From Antedon bifida (Eukaryota; Echinodermata; Crinoidea; Comatulida; Antedonidae): a DNA stretch of 64,000 bases. The DNA is taken from NCBI GenBank assembly GCA_963402885.1, contig OY727095.1, positions 6,639,001 to 6,703,000 on the forward strand. The letters run 5' to 3'. Shown here piece after piece: positions 51,901 to 63,900 of this stretch. Under the pieces are notes generated by a model. That model made no database searches. It was not told the origin of the DNA and saw nothing but the letters and a program-made list of their open reading frames with translations. Each line of letters starts with the position of its first letter. Within the stretch, counting starts at the first letter, position 1. The translations under genes were made by a program, and so were the position numbers.

Positions 51901-54900
51901 TTGTTATGGCTACAGTTGTTGATACTTCGGTAGCTACAACGTCTGTTGTCGATTCTGCTCTTGTTATAGGCGCGGTTGTAGACTGTTCAGTAGTTACAGC
52001 ATCTGTTGTTGATTCGGCTGTTGTTATGGGCGCAGTTGTAGACTTTTCAGTATTAACAGCGCCTGTTGTTGATTCTCCTGTTATAGGCGCGGTTGTAGAC
52101 TGTTCAGTAGTTACAGCCTTTATTGTTGATTCTGCTGTTGTTATGGGCGCGGTTGTAGACTGTTCAGTAGTTACAGTTTCTGTTGTTGATTCTGCTGTTG
52201 TTATGGGTACAGTTGTTGATACTTCGGTAGTTACAACCTCTGTTGTGGATTCTGCTGTTGTTATGGGTGCGGTTGTAGACTGTTCAGTAGTTACAGCATC
52301 TGTTGTTGATTCGGCTGTTGTTATGGGCGCAGTTGTAGACTGTTCAGTAGTTACAGCCTTTGTTGTTGATTCTGCTGTTGTTATGTGAGCGGTTGTCGAC
52401 TGTTCAGTAGTTACAGCCTCTGTTTTTGATTCTGTTGTTGTTATAGGCGCGGTTGTAGACTGTTCAGTAGTTACAGCCGCTGTTGTTGATTCGACTGTTG
52501 TTATGGGCGCGGTTGTAGACTGTTCAGTAGTTACAGCATCTGTTGTTGATTCTGCTGTTTTTATGGGTACAGTTGTAGACTGTTCAGTAGTTACAGTTTC
52601 TGTTGTTGATTCTGCTGTTGTTATATGCGCGGTTGTAGACTGTTGAGTAGTTACAGCCTCTGTTGTCGATTCTTCTGTTATTATGGGCAAGGTTGTAGGC
52701 TGTTCAGTAGTTACAGTTTCTGTTGTTGATTCTGCTGTTGTTATGGCTAACGTTGTTGATACTTCAGTAGTTACAACGTCTGTTGTGGATTCTGCTGTTG
52801 TTATAGGCGCGGTTGTAGACTGTTGAGTAGTGACAGCCTCTGTTGTCGATTCTGCTGTTGTTATGGGCGCGGTCGTAGACTGTTTAGTAGTTACAGCATC
52901 TGTTGTTGATTTGGCTGTTGTTATAGGCGCAGTTGTAGACTGTTGAGTACTTACAGCCTCTGTTGTCGATTCTGCTGTTGTTATGGGTACAGTTGTTGAC
53001 TTTTCAGTAGTTAGACCCTCTGTTGTTGATTCGGCTGTTGTTATGGGCGCGGTTGTAGACTGTTGAGTACTTACAGCCTCTGTTGTCGATTCTGCTGTTG
53101 TTATGGGCAAGGTTGTAGACCTTTCAGTAGTTATAGCTTCTGTTGTTGATTCTGTTGTCGTTTTGGGTACAGTTGTTGATACTTCGGTAGTTACAGCCTC
53201 TGTTGTTGATTCTGCTGTTGTTATGGGCGCAGTTGTATACTGTTCAGTAGTTACAGTTTCTGTTGTTGATTCTGCTGTTGTTATGGGTACAGTTGTTGAT
53301 ATTTCGGTAGTTACAGCCTCTGTTGTTGATTCGGCTGTTGTTATAGGCGCGGTTGTAGACTGTTCAGTAGTTACAGTTTCTGTTGTTGATTCTGCTGTTA
53401 TTATGGCAAAAGTTGTTGATACTTCGGTAGTTACAACCTCTGTTGTGGATTCTGCTGTTGTTATAGGCGCGGTTGTAGACTGTTGAGTAGTAACAGCCTC
53501 TTTTGTCGATTCTGCTGTTGTTATGGGTGCGGTTGTAGACTGTTCAGTAGTTACAGCATCTGTTGTTGATTCTGTTGTTGTTATGGGCGCGGTTGTAGAC
53601 TGTTCAGTAGTTACAGCATCTGTTGTTGATTCGGCTGTTGTTATGGGCGCGGTTGTAGACTGTTCAGTAGTTACAGCATCTGTTGTTGGTCCTTCTGTTG
53701 TTATGGGTACAGTTGTTGATACTTCGGTAGTTACAGCTTCTGTTGTTGAGTCTGCTGTTGTTATAAGCGTGGTTGTAGACTGTTGAGTAGTTACAGCCTC
53801 TGTTGTCGATTCTGCTGTTGTTATGGGCGCGGTTGTAGACTGTTCAGTAGTTACAGTTTCTGTTGTTGATTCTGCTGTTGTTATGGGCGCGGTTGTAGAC
53901 TGTTCAGTAGTTACAGTTTCTGTTGTTGATTCTGCTGTTGTTATGGGTACAGTTGTTGATACTTCGGTAGTTACAACCTCTGTTGTGGATTCTGCTGTTG
54001 TTATGGGCGCGGTTGTAGACTGTTCAGTAGTTACAGCATCTGTTGTTGTTTCGGCTGTTGTTATGGGCGCGGTTGTAGACTGTTCAGTAGTTACAATCTC
54101 TGTTGTTGATTCTGCTGTTGTTACGGGTACAGTTGTTGACTTTTCAGTAGTTACAGCATCTGTTGTTGATTCGGCTGTTGTTATGGGCGCGGTTGTAGAC
54201 TGTTCAGTAGTTACAGCATCTGTTGTTGAGCCTACTGTTGTTATGGGTACAGTTGTTGACTTTTCAGTAGTTACAGCCTCTGTTGTTGATTCTGCTGTTG
54301 TTATAGGCGCGGTTGTAGACTGTTCAGTAGTTACAGCATCTGTTGTTGATCCTGCTGTTGTTATGGGCACCGTTGTGGACCCTTCAGTAGTTATAGTTTC
54401 TGTTGTTGATTCTGCTTTTGTTATGGCTAAAGTTGTTGATACTTTGGTAGTTACAACCTCTGTTGTGGATTCTGCTGTTGTTATAGGCGCGGTTGTAGAC
54501 TTTTGAGTAGTTACAGCCTCTGTTGTCGATTCCGCTGTTGTTATGGGCGCGGTTGTAGACTGTTCAGTAGTTACAGCATCTGTTGTTGATCCTGCTGTTG
54601 TTATGGGTACAGTTGTTGACTTTTCAGTAGTGACAGCCTCTTTTGTCGATTCTGCTGTTGTTATGGGTGCGGTTGTAGACTGTTCAGTAGTTACAGCATC
54701 TGTTGTTGGTCCTTCTGTTGTTATGGGTACAGTTGTTGATACTTCGGTAGTTACAGCTTCTGTTGTTGAGTCTGCTGTTGTTATACGCGTGGTTGTAGAC
54801 TGTTGAGTAGTGACAGCCTCTGTTGTCGATTCTGCTGCTGTTATGGGTGCGGTTGTAGACTGTTCAGTAGTTACAGCATCTGTTGTTGATTCGGCTGTTG

Positions 54901-57900
54901 TTATGGGCGCGGTTGTAGACTGTTCAGTAGTTACAGCATCTGTTGTTGATTCGGCTGTTGTTATGGGCGCGGTTGTAGACTGTTCAGTAGTTACAGCATC
55001 TGTTGTTGATCCTGCTGTTGTTATGGGTACAGTTGTTGATATTTCGGTAGTTACAGCTTCTGTTGTTGAGTCTGCTGTTGTTATAAGCGTGGTTGTAGAC
55101 TGTTCAGTAGTTACAGCCTCTGTTGTCGATTCTGCTGTTGTTATGGGCGCGGTTGTAGACTGTTCAGTAGTTACAGTTTCTGTTGTTGATTCTGCTGTTG
55201 TTATGGGTACAGTTGTTGATACTTCGGTAGTAACAACCTCTGTTGTGGATTCTGCTGTTGTTATGGGCGCGGTTGTAGACTGTTCAGTAGTTACAGCATC
55301 TGTTGTTGATTCGGCTGTTGTTATGGGCGCGGTTGTATACTGTTCAGTAGTTACAGAATCTGTTGTTGAGCCTGCTGTTGTTATGGGTACAGTTGTTGAC
55401 TTTTTAGTAGTTACAGTCTCTGTTGTTAATTCTGCTGTTGTTATGGGCGCGGTTGTAGACTGTTCAGTAGTTACAGCATCTGTTGTTGATCCTGCTGTTG
55501 TTATGGGCACCGTTGTAGGCCCTTCAGTAGTTATAGTTTCTGTTGTTGATTCTGCTGTTGTTATGGCTAAAGTTGTTGATACTTTGGTAGTTACAACCTC
55601 TGTTGTGGATTCTGCTGTTGTTATAGGCGCGGTTGTAGACTGTTGAGTAGTTACAGCCTCTGTTGTCGATTTCGCTGTTGTTATGGGCGCGGTTGTAGAC
55701 TGTTCAGTAGTTACAGCATCTGTTGTTGATCCTGCTGTTGTTATGGGTACAGTTGTTGACTTTTCAGTAGTTACAGCCTCTGTTGTTGATTCTGCTGTTG
55801 TTATAGGTGCGGTTGTAGACTGTTGAGTAGTGACAGCCTCTGTTGTCGATTCTGCTGTTTTTATGGGCGCGGTTGTAGACTGTTCAGTAGTTACAGCATC
55901 TGTTGTTGATTCGGCTGTTGTTATGGGCGCGGTTGTAGACTGTTCAGTAGTTACAGTTTCTGTTGTTGATTCTGCTGTTGTTATGGGTACAGTTGTTGAT
56001 ACTTCGGTAGTTACAACCTCTGTTGTGGATTCTGCTGTTGTTATGGGCGCGGTTGTAGACTGTTCAGTAGTTACAGCATCTGTTGTTGAGCCTGCTGTTG
56101 TTATGGGTACAGTTGTTGACTTTTCAGTAGTTACAGCCTCTGTTGTTGATTCTGCTGTTGTTATAGGCGCGGTTGTAGACTGTTCAGTAGTTACAGCATC
56201 TGTTGTTGATCCTGCTGTTGTTATGGGCACGGTTGTAGACCCTTCAGTAGTTATAGTTTCTGTTGTTGATTCTGCTGTTGTTATGGCTAAAGTTGTTGAT
56301 ACTTTGGTAGTTACAACCTCTGTTGTCGATTCTGCTGTTGTTATGGGAGCGGTTGTAGACTGTTCAGTAGTTACAGTTTCTGTTGTTGATTCTGCTGTTG
56401 TTATGGGTACAGTTGTTGATACTTCGGTAGTTACAATCTCTGTTGTGGATTCTGCTGTTGTTATGGGCGCGGTTGTAGACTGTTCAGTAGTTACAGCATC
56501 TGTTGTTGATTCGGCTGTTGTTATGGGCGCGGTTGTAGACTGTTCAGTAGTTACCGCATCTGTTGTTGATCCTGCTGTTGTTATGGGCACGGTTGTAGAC
56601 TGTTCAGTAGTTACAGTTTCTGTTGTTGATTCTGCTGTTGTTACGGGTACAGTTGTAGACTGTTCAGTAGTTACAGTTTCTGTTGTTGATTCTGCTGTTG
56701 TTATGGGTACAGTTGTAGACTGTTCAGTAGTTACAGTTTCTGTTGTTGATTCTGCTGTTGTTATGGGTACAGTTATAGACTGTTCAGTAGTTACAGTTTC
56801 TGTTGTTGATTCTGCTGTTGTTATGGGTACAGTTGTTGATACTTCGGTAGTTACAGCCTCTGTTGTTGATTCGGCTGTTGTTATATGCGCGGTTGTAGAC
56901 TGTTGAGTAGTTACAGCCTCTGTTGTCGATTCTGCTGTTGTTATGGGCAAGGTTGTAGGCTGTTTAGTAGTTACAGTTTCTGTTGTTGATTCTGCTGTTG
57001 TTATGGCTAACGTTGTTGATACTTCGGTAGTTACAACGTCTGTTGTGGATTCTGCTGTTGTTATAGGCACGGTTGTAGACTGTTGAGTAGTGAGAGCCTC
57101 TGTTGTCGATTCTGCTGTTGTTATGGGCGCGTTCGTAGACTGTTCAGTAGTTACAGCATCTGTTGTTGATTCGGCTGTTGTTATAGGCGCGGTTGTAGAC
57201 TGTTCAGTAGTTATAGCATCTGTTGTTGATCCTGCTGTTGTTATAAGCGTGGTTGTAGACTGTTGAGTAGTTACAGCATCTGTTGTTGATCCTGCTGTTG
57301 TTATGGGTACAGTTGTAGACTGTTCAGTAGTTACAGTATCTGTTGTTGATTCGGCTGTTGTTATGGGCGCGGTTGTAGACTGTTCAGTAGTTACAGTTTC
57401 TGTTGTTGATTCTGCTGTTGTTATTGCTAAAGTTGTTGATACTTTGGTAGTTACAACCTCTGTTGTCGATTCTGCTGTTGTTATGGGAGCGGTTGTAGAC
57501 TGTTCAGTAGTTACAGTTTCTGTAGTTGATTCTGCTGTTGTTATGGGTACAGTTGTTGATACTTCGGTAGTTACAATCTCTGTTGTGGATTCTGCTGTTG
57601 TTATGGGCGCGGTTGTAGACTGTTCAGTAGTTACAACATCTGTTGTTGATTCGGCTGTTGTTATGTGCGCGGTTGTAGACTGTTCAGTAGTTACAGCATC
57701 TGTTGTTGATCCTGCTGTTGTTATGGGCACGGTTGTAGACTGTTCAGTAGTTACAGTTTCTGTTGTTGATTCTGCTGTTGTTACGGGTACAGTTGTAGAC
57801 TGTTCAGTAGTTACAGTTTCTGTTGTTGATTCTGCTGTTGTTATGGGTACAGTTGTAGACTGTTCAGTAGTTACAGTTTCTGTTGTTGATTCTGCTGTTG

Positions 57901-60900
57901 TTATGGGTACAGTTGTTGATACTTCGGTAGTTACAGCCTCTGTTGTTGATTCGGCTGTTGTTATATGCGCGGTTGTAGACTGTTGAGTAGTTACAGTTTC
58001 TGTTGTTGATCCTGCTGTTGTTATGGGTACAGTTGTTGACTTTTCAGTAGTTACACCCTCTGTTGTTGATTCGGCTGTTGTTATGGGCGCGGTTGTAGAC
58101 TGTTGAGTACTTACAGCCTCTGTTGTCGATTCTGCTGTTGTTATGGGCAAGGTTGTAGACCTTTCAGTAGTTATAGTTTCTGTTGTTGACTCTGCTGTTG
58201 TTATGGCTAAAGTTGTTGATACTTTGGTAGTTACAACCTCTGTTGTTGATTCTGCTGTTGTTATAGGGGCGGTTGTAGACTGTTGAGTAGTTACAGCATC
58301 TGTTGTTGATCCTGCTGTTGTTATGGGTACAGTTGTTGACTTTTCAGTAGTTACAGCCTCTGTTGTTGATTCTGCTGTTGTTATAGGTGCGGTTGTAGAC
58401 TGTTGAGTAGTGACAGCCTCTGTTGTCGATTCTGCTGTTGTTATGGGCGCGGTTGTAGACTGTTCAGTAGTTACAGCATCTGTTGTTGATTCGGCTGTTG
58501 TTATGGGCGCGGTTGTAGACTGTTCAGTAGTTACAGCTTCTGTTGTTGAGTCTGCTGTTGTTATGGGTACAGTTGTTGACTTTTCAGTAGTTACAGCCTC
58601 GGTTGTTGATTCTGCTGTTGTTATATGCGCGGTTGTAGACTGTTGAGTAGTTACAGCCTCTGTTGTCGATTCTGCTGTTGTTATCGGCAAGGTTGTAGGC
58701 TGTTTAGTAGTTACAGTTTCTGTTGTTGATTCTGCTGTTGTTATGGCTAACGTTGTTGATACTTCGGTAGTTACAACGTCTGTTGTGGATTCTGCTGTTG
58801 TTATAGGCACGGTTGTAGACTGTTGAGTAGTGAGAGCCTCTGTTGTCGATTCTGCTGTTGTTATGGGCGCGTTCGTAGACTGTTCAGTAGTTACAGCATC
58901 TGTTGTTGATTCGGCTGTTGTTATAGGCGCGGTTGTAGACTGTTCAGTAGTTATAGCATCTGCTGTTGATCCTGCTGTTGTTATAAGCGTGGTTGTAGAC
59001 TGTTGAGTAGTTACAGCATTTGTTGTTGATCCTGCTGTTGTTATGGGTACAGTTGTTGACTTTTCAGTAGTTACACCCTCTGTTGTTGATTCGGCTGTTG
59101 TTATGGGCGCGGTTGTAGACTGTTGAGTACTTACAGCCTCTGTTGTCGATTCTGCTGTTGTTATGGGCAAGGTTGTAGACCTTTCAGTAGTTATAGTTTC
59201 TGTTGTTGACTCTGCTGTTGTTATGGCTAAAGTTGTTGATACTTTGGTAGTTACAACCTCTGTTGTTGATTCTGCTGTTGTTATAGGCGCGGTTGTAGAC
59301 TGTTGAGTAGTTACAGCATCTGTTGTTGATCCTGCTGTTGTTATGGGTACAGTTGTTGACTTTTCAGTAGTTACAGCCTCTGTTGTTGATTCTGCTGTTG
59401 TTATAGGTGCGGTTGTAGACTGTTGAGTAGTGACAGCCTCTGTTGTCGATTCTGCTGTTGTTATGGGCGCGGTTGTAGACTGTTCAGTAGTTACAGCATC
59501 TGTTGTTGATTCGGCTGTTGTTATGGGCGCGGTTGTAGACTGTTCAGTAGTTACAGCATCTGTTGTTGATCCTGCTGTTGTTATGGGTACAGTTGTTGAT
59601 ATTTCGGTAGTTACAGCTTCTGTTGTTGAGTCTGCTGTTGTTATGGGTACAGTTGTTGACTTTTCAGTAGTTACAGCCTCGGTTGTTGATTCTGCTGTTG
59701 TTATAGGCGCGGTTGTGGACTGTTCAGTAGTTACAGCATCTGTTGTTGATCCTGCTGTTGTTATGGGCACGGTTGTAGACCCTTCAGTAGTTATAGTTTC
59801 TGTTGTTGATTCTGCTGTTGTTATGGCTAAAGTTGTTGATACTTTGGTAGTTACAACCTCAGTTGTCGATTCTGCTGTTGTTATGGGCGCGGTTGTAGAC
59901 TGTTCAGTAGTTACAGCCTCTGTTGTCGATTCTGCTGTTGTTATGGGCGCGGTTGTAGACTGTTCAGTAGTTACAGTTTCTGTTGTTAATTCTGCTGTTG
60001 TTATGGGTACAGTTGTTGATACTTCGGTAGTTACAACCTCTGTTGTGGATTCTGCTGTTGTTATGGGCGCGGTTGTAGACTGTTCAGTAGTTACAGCATC
60101 TGTTGTTGATTCGGCTGTTGTTATGGGCGCGGTTGTAGACTGTTCAGTAGTTACAGCATCTGTTGTTGAGCCTGCTGTTGTTATGGGTACAGTTGTTGAC
60201 TTTTCAGTAGTGACAGCCTCTGTTGTCGATTCTGCTGTTGTTATGGGTGCGGTTGTAGACTGTTCAGTAGTTACAGCATCTGTTGTTGGTCCTTCTGTTG
60301 TTATGGGTACAGTTGTTGATACTTCGGTAGTTACAGCTTCTGTTGTTGAGTCTGCTGTTGTTATACGCGTGGTTGTAGACTGTTGAGTAGTGACAGCCTC
60401 TGTTGTCGATTCTGCTGTTGTTATGGGTGCGGTTGTAGACTGTTCAGTAGTTACAGCATCTGTTGTTGATTCGGCTGTTGTTATGGGCGCGGTTGTAGAC
60501 TGTTCAGTAGTTACAGCATCTGCTGTTGAGCCTGCTGTTGTTATGGGTACAGTTGTTGAATTTTCAGTAGTTACAGCCTCTGTTGTTGATTCTGCTGTTG
60601 TTATGGGTGCGGTTGTAGACTGTTCAGTAGTTACAGCATCTGTTGTTGATTCGGCTGTTGTTATGGGCGCGGTTGTAGACTGTTCAGTAGTTACAGCATC
60701 TGTTGTTGATCCTGCTGTTGTTATGGGTACAGTTGTTGATATTTCGGTAGTTACAGCTTCTGTTGTTGAGTCTGCTGTTGTTATGGGCGCGGTTGTAGAC
60801 TGTTCAGTAGTTACAGTTTCTGTTGTTGATTCTGCTGTTGTTATGGGTACAGTTGTTGATACTTCGGTAGTAACAACCTCTGTTGTGGATTCTGCTGTTG

Positions 60901-63900
60901 TTATGGGCGCGGTTGTAGACTGTTCAGTAGTTACAGCATCTGTTGTTGATTCGGCTGTTGTTATGGGCGCGGTTGTATACTGTTCAGTAGTTACAGAATC
61001 TGTTGTTGAGCCTGCTGTTGTTATGGGTACAGTTGTTGACTTTTTAGTAGTTACAGTCTCTGTTGTTAATTCTGCTGTTGTTATGGGCGCGGTTGTAGAC
61101 TGTTCAGTAGTTACAGCATCTGTTGTTGATCCTGCTGTTGTTATGGGCACCGTTGTAGGCCCTTCAGTAGTTATAGTTTCTGTTGTTGATTCTGCTGTTG
61201 TTATGGCTAAAGTTGTTGATACTTTGGTAGTTACAACCTCTGTTGTGGATTCTGCTGTTGTTATAGGCGCGGTTGTAGACTGTTGAGTAGTTACAGCCTC
61301 TGTTGTCGATTTCGCTGTTGTTATGGGCGCGGTTGTAGACTGTTCAGTAGTTACAGCATCTGTTGTTGATCCTGCTGTTGTTATGGGTACAGTTGTTGAC
61401 TTTTCAGTAGTTACAGCATCTGTTGTTGATTCGGCTGTTGTTATGGGCGCGGTTGTAGACTGTTCAGTAGTTACAGTTTCTGTTGTTGATTCTGCTGTTG
61501 TTATGGGTACAGTTGTTGATACTTCGGTAGTTACAACCTCTGTTGTGGATTCTGCTGTTGTTATGGGCGCGGTTGTAGACTGTTCAGTAGTTACAGCATC
61601 TGTTGTTGAGCCTGCTGTTGTTATGGGTACAGTTGTTGACTTTTCAGTAGTTACAGCCTCTGTTGTTGATTCTGCTGTTGTTATAGGCGCGGTTGTAGAC
61701 TGTTCAGTAGTTACAGCATCTGTTGTTGATCCTGCTGTTGTTATGGGCACGGTTGTAGACCCTTCAGTAGTTATAGTTTCTGTTGTTGATTCTGCTGTTG
61801 TTATGGCTAAAGTTGTTGATACTTTGGTAGTTACAACCTCTGTTGTCGATTCTGCTGTTGTTATGGGAGCGGTTGTAGACTGTTGAGTAGTTACAGCCTC
61901 TGTTGTTGATTCGGCTGTTGTTATGGGCGCGGTTGTAGACTGTTCAGTAGTTACAGTTTCTGTTGTTGATTCTGCTGTTGTTATGGGTACAGTTGTTGAT
62001 ACTTCGGTAGTTACAACCTCTGTTGTGGATTCTGCTGTTGTTATGGGCGCGGTTGTAGACTGTTCAGTAGTTACAGCATCTGTTGTTGATTCGGCTGTTG
62101 TTATGGGCGCGGTTGTAGACTGTTCAGTAGTTACAGCATCTGTTGTTGAGCCTGCTGTTGTTATAGGTACAGTTGTTGACTGTTCAGTAGTTACAGCATC
62201 TGTTGTTGATCCTGCTGTTGTTATGGGCACGGTTGTAGACTGTTCAGTAGTTACAGTTTCTGTTGTTGATTCTGCTGTTGTTACGGGTACAGTTGTAGAC
62301 TGTTCAGTAGTTACAGTTTCTGTTGTTGATTCTGCTGTTGTTATGGGTACAGTTGTAGACTGTTCAGTAGTTACAGTTTCTGTTGTTGATTCTGCTGTTG
62401 TTATGGGTACAGTTATAGACTGTTCAGTAGTTACAGTTTCTGTTGTTGATTCTGCTGTTGTTATGGGTACAGTTGTTGATACTTCGGTAGTTACAGCCTC
62501 TGTTGTTGATTCGGCTGTTGTTATATGCGCGGTTGTAGACTGTTGAGTAGTTACAGCCTCTGTTGTCGATTGTGCTGTTGTTATGGGCAAGGTTGTATGC
62601 TGTTTAGTAGTTACAGTTTCTGTAGTTGATTCTGCTGTTGTTATGGGTACAGTTGTTGACTGTTCAGTAGTTACAATCTCTGTTGTGGATTCTGCTGTTG
62701 TTATGGGCGCGGTTGTAGACTGTTCAGTAGTTACAGCATCTGTTGTTGAGCCTGCTGTTGTTATGGGTACAGTTGTTGACTTTTCAGTAGTTACAGCCTC
62801 TGTTGTTGATTCTGCTGTTGTTATAGGCGCGGCTGTAGACTGTTCAGTAGTTACAGCATCTGTTGTTGATCCTGCTGTTGTTATGGGCACGGTTGTAGAC
62901 TGTTCAGTAGTTACAGCCTCTGTTGTTGATTCTGCTGTTGTTACGGGTACAGTTGTAGACTGTTCAGTAGTTACAGTTTCTGTTGTTGATTCTGCTGTTG
63001 TTATGGGTACAGTTGTAGACTGTTCAGTAGTTACAGTTTCTGTTGTTGATTCTGCTGTTGTTATGGGTACAGTTGTTGATACTTCGGTAGTTACAGCCTC
63101 TGTTGTTGATTCGGCTGTTGTTATATGCGCGGTTGTAGACTGTTGAGTAGTTACAGCCTCTGTTGTCGATTCTGCTGTTGTTATCGGCAAGGTTGTAGGC
63201 TGTTTAGTAGTTACAGTTTCTGTTGTTGATTCTGCTGTTGTTATGGCTAACGTTGTTGATACTTCGGTAGTTACAACGTCTGTTGTGGATTCTGCTGTTG
63301 TTATAGGCACGGTTGTAGACTGTTGAGTAGTGAGAGCCTCTGTTGTCGATTCTGCTGTTGTTATGGGCGCGTTCGTAGACTGTTCAGTAGTTACAGCATC
63401 TGTTGTTGATTCGGCTGTTGTTATAGGCGCGGTTGTAGACTGTTCAGTAGTTATAGCATCTGTTGTTGATCCTGCTGTTGTTATAAGCGTGGTTGTAGAC
63501 TGTTGAGTAGTTACAGCATCTGTTGTTGATCCTGCTGTTGTTATGGGTACAGTTGTTGACTTTTCAGTAGTTACACCCTCTGTTGTTGATTCGGCTGTTG
63601 TTATGGGCGCGGTTGTAGACTGTTGAGTACTTACAGCCTCTGTTGTCGATTCTGCTGTTGTTATGGGCAAGGTTGTAGACCTTTCAGTAGTTATAGTTTC
63701 TGTTGTTGACTCTGCTGTTGTTATGGCTAAAGTTGTTGATACTTTGGTAGTTACAACCTCTGTTGTTGATTCTGCTGTTGTTATAGGCGCGGTTGTAGAC
63801 TGTTGAGTAGTTACAGCATCTGTTGTTGATCCTGCTGTTGTTATGGGTACAGTTGTTGACTTTTCAGTAGTTACAGCCTCTGTTGTTGATTCTGCTGTTG

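Noticed and set aside
50703-63146. Long plus-strand open frames (up to 561 aa, Val-rich) opposite the mucin repeat
   Set aside because: They are the reverse complement of a 60-bp repeat that happens to lack stops in one antisense frame. Stops recur wherever the unit has CTCAACAG instead of CTGAACAG, they have no splice or start context, and the minus frame continues into clear protein domains.
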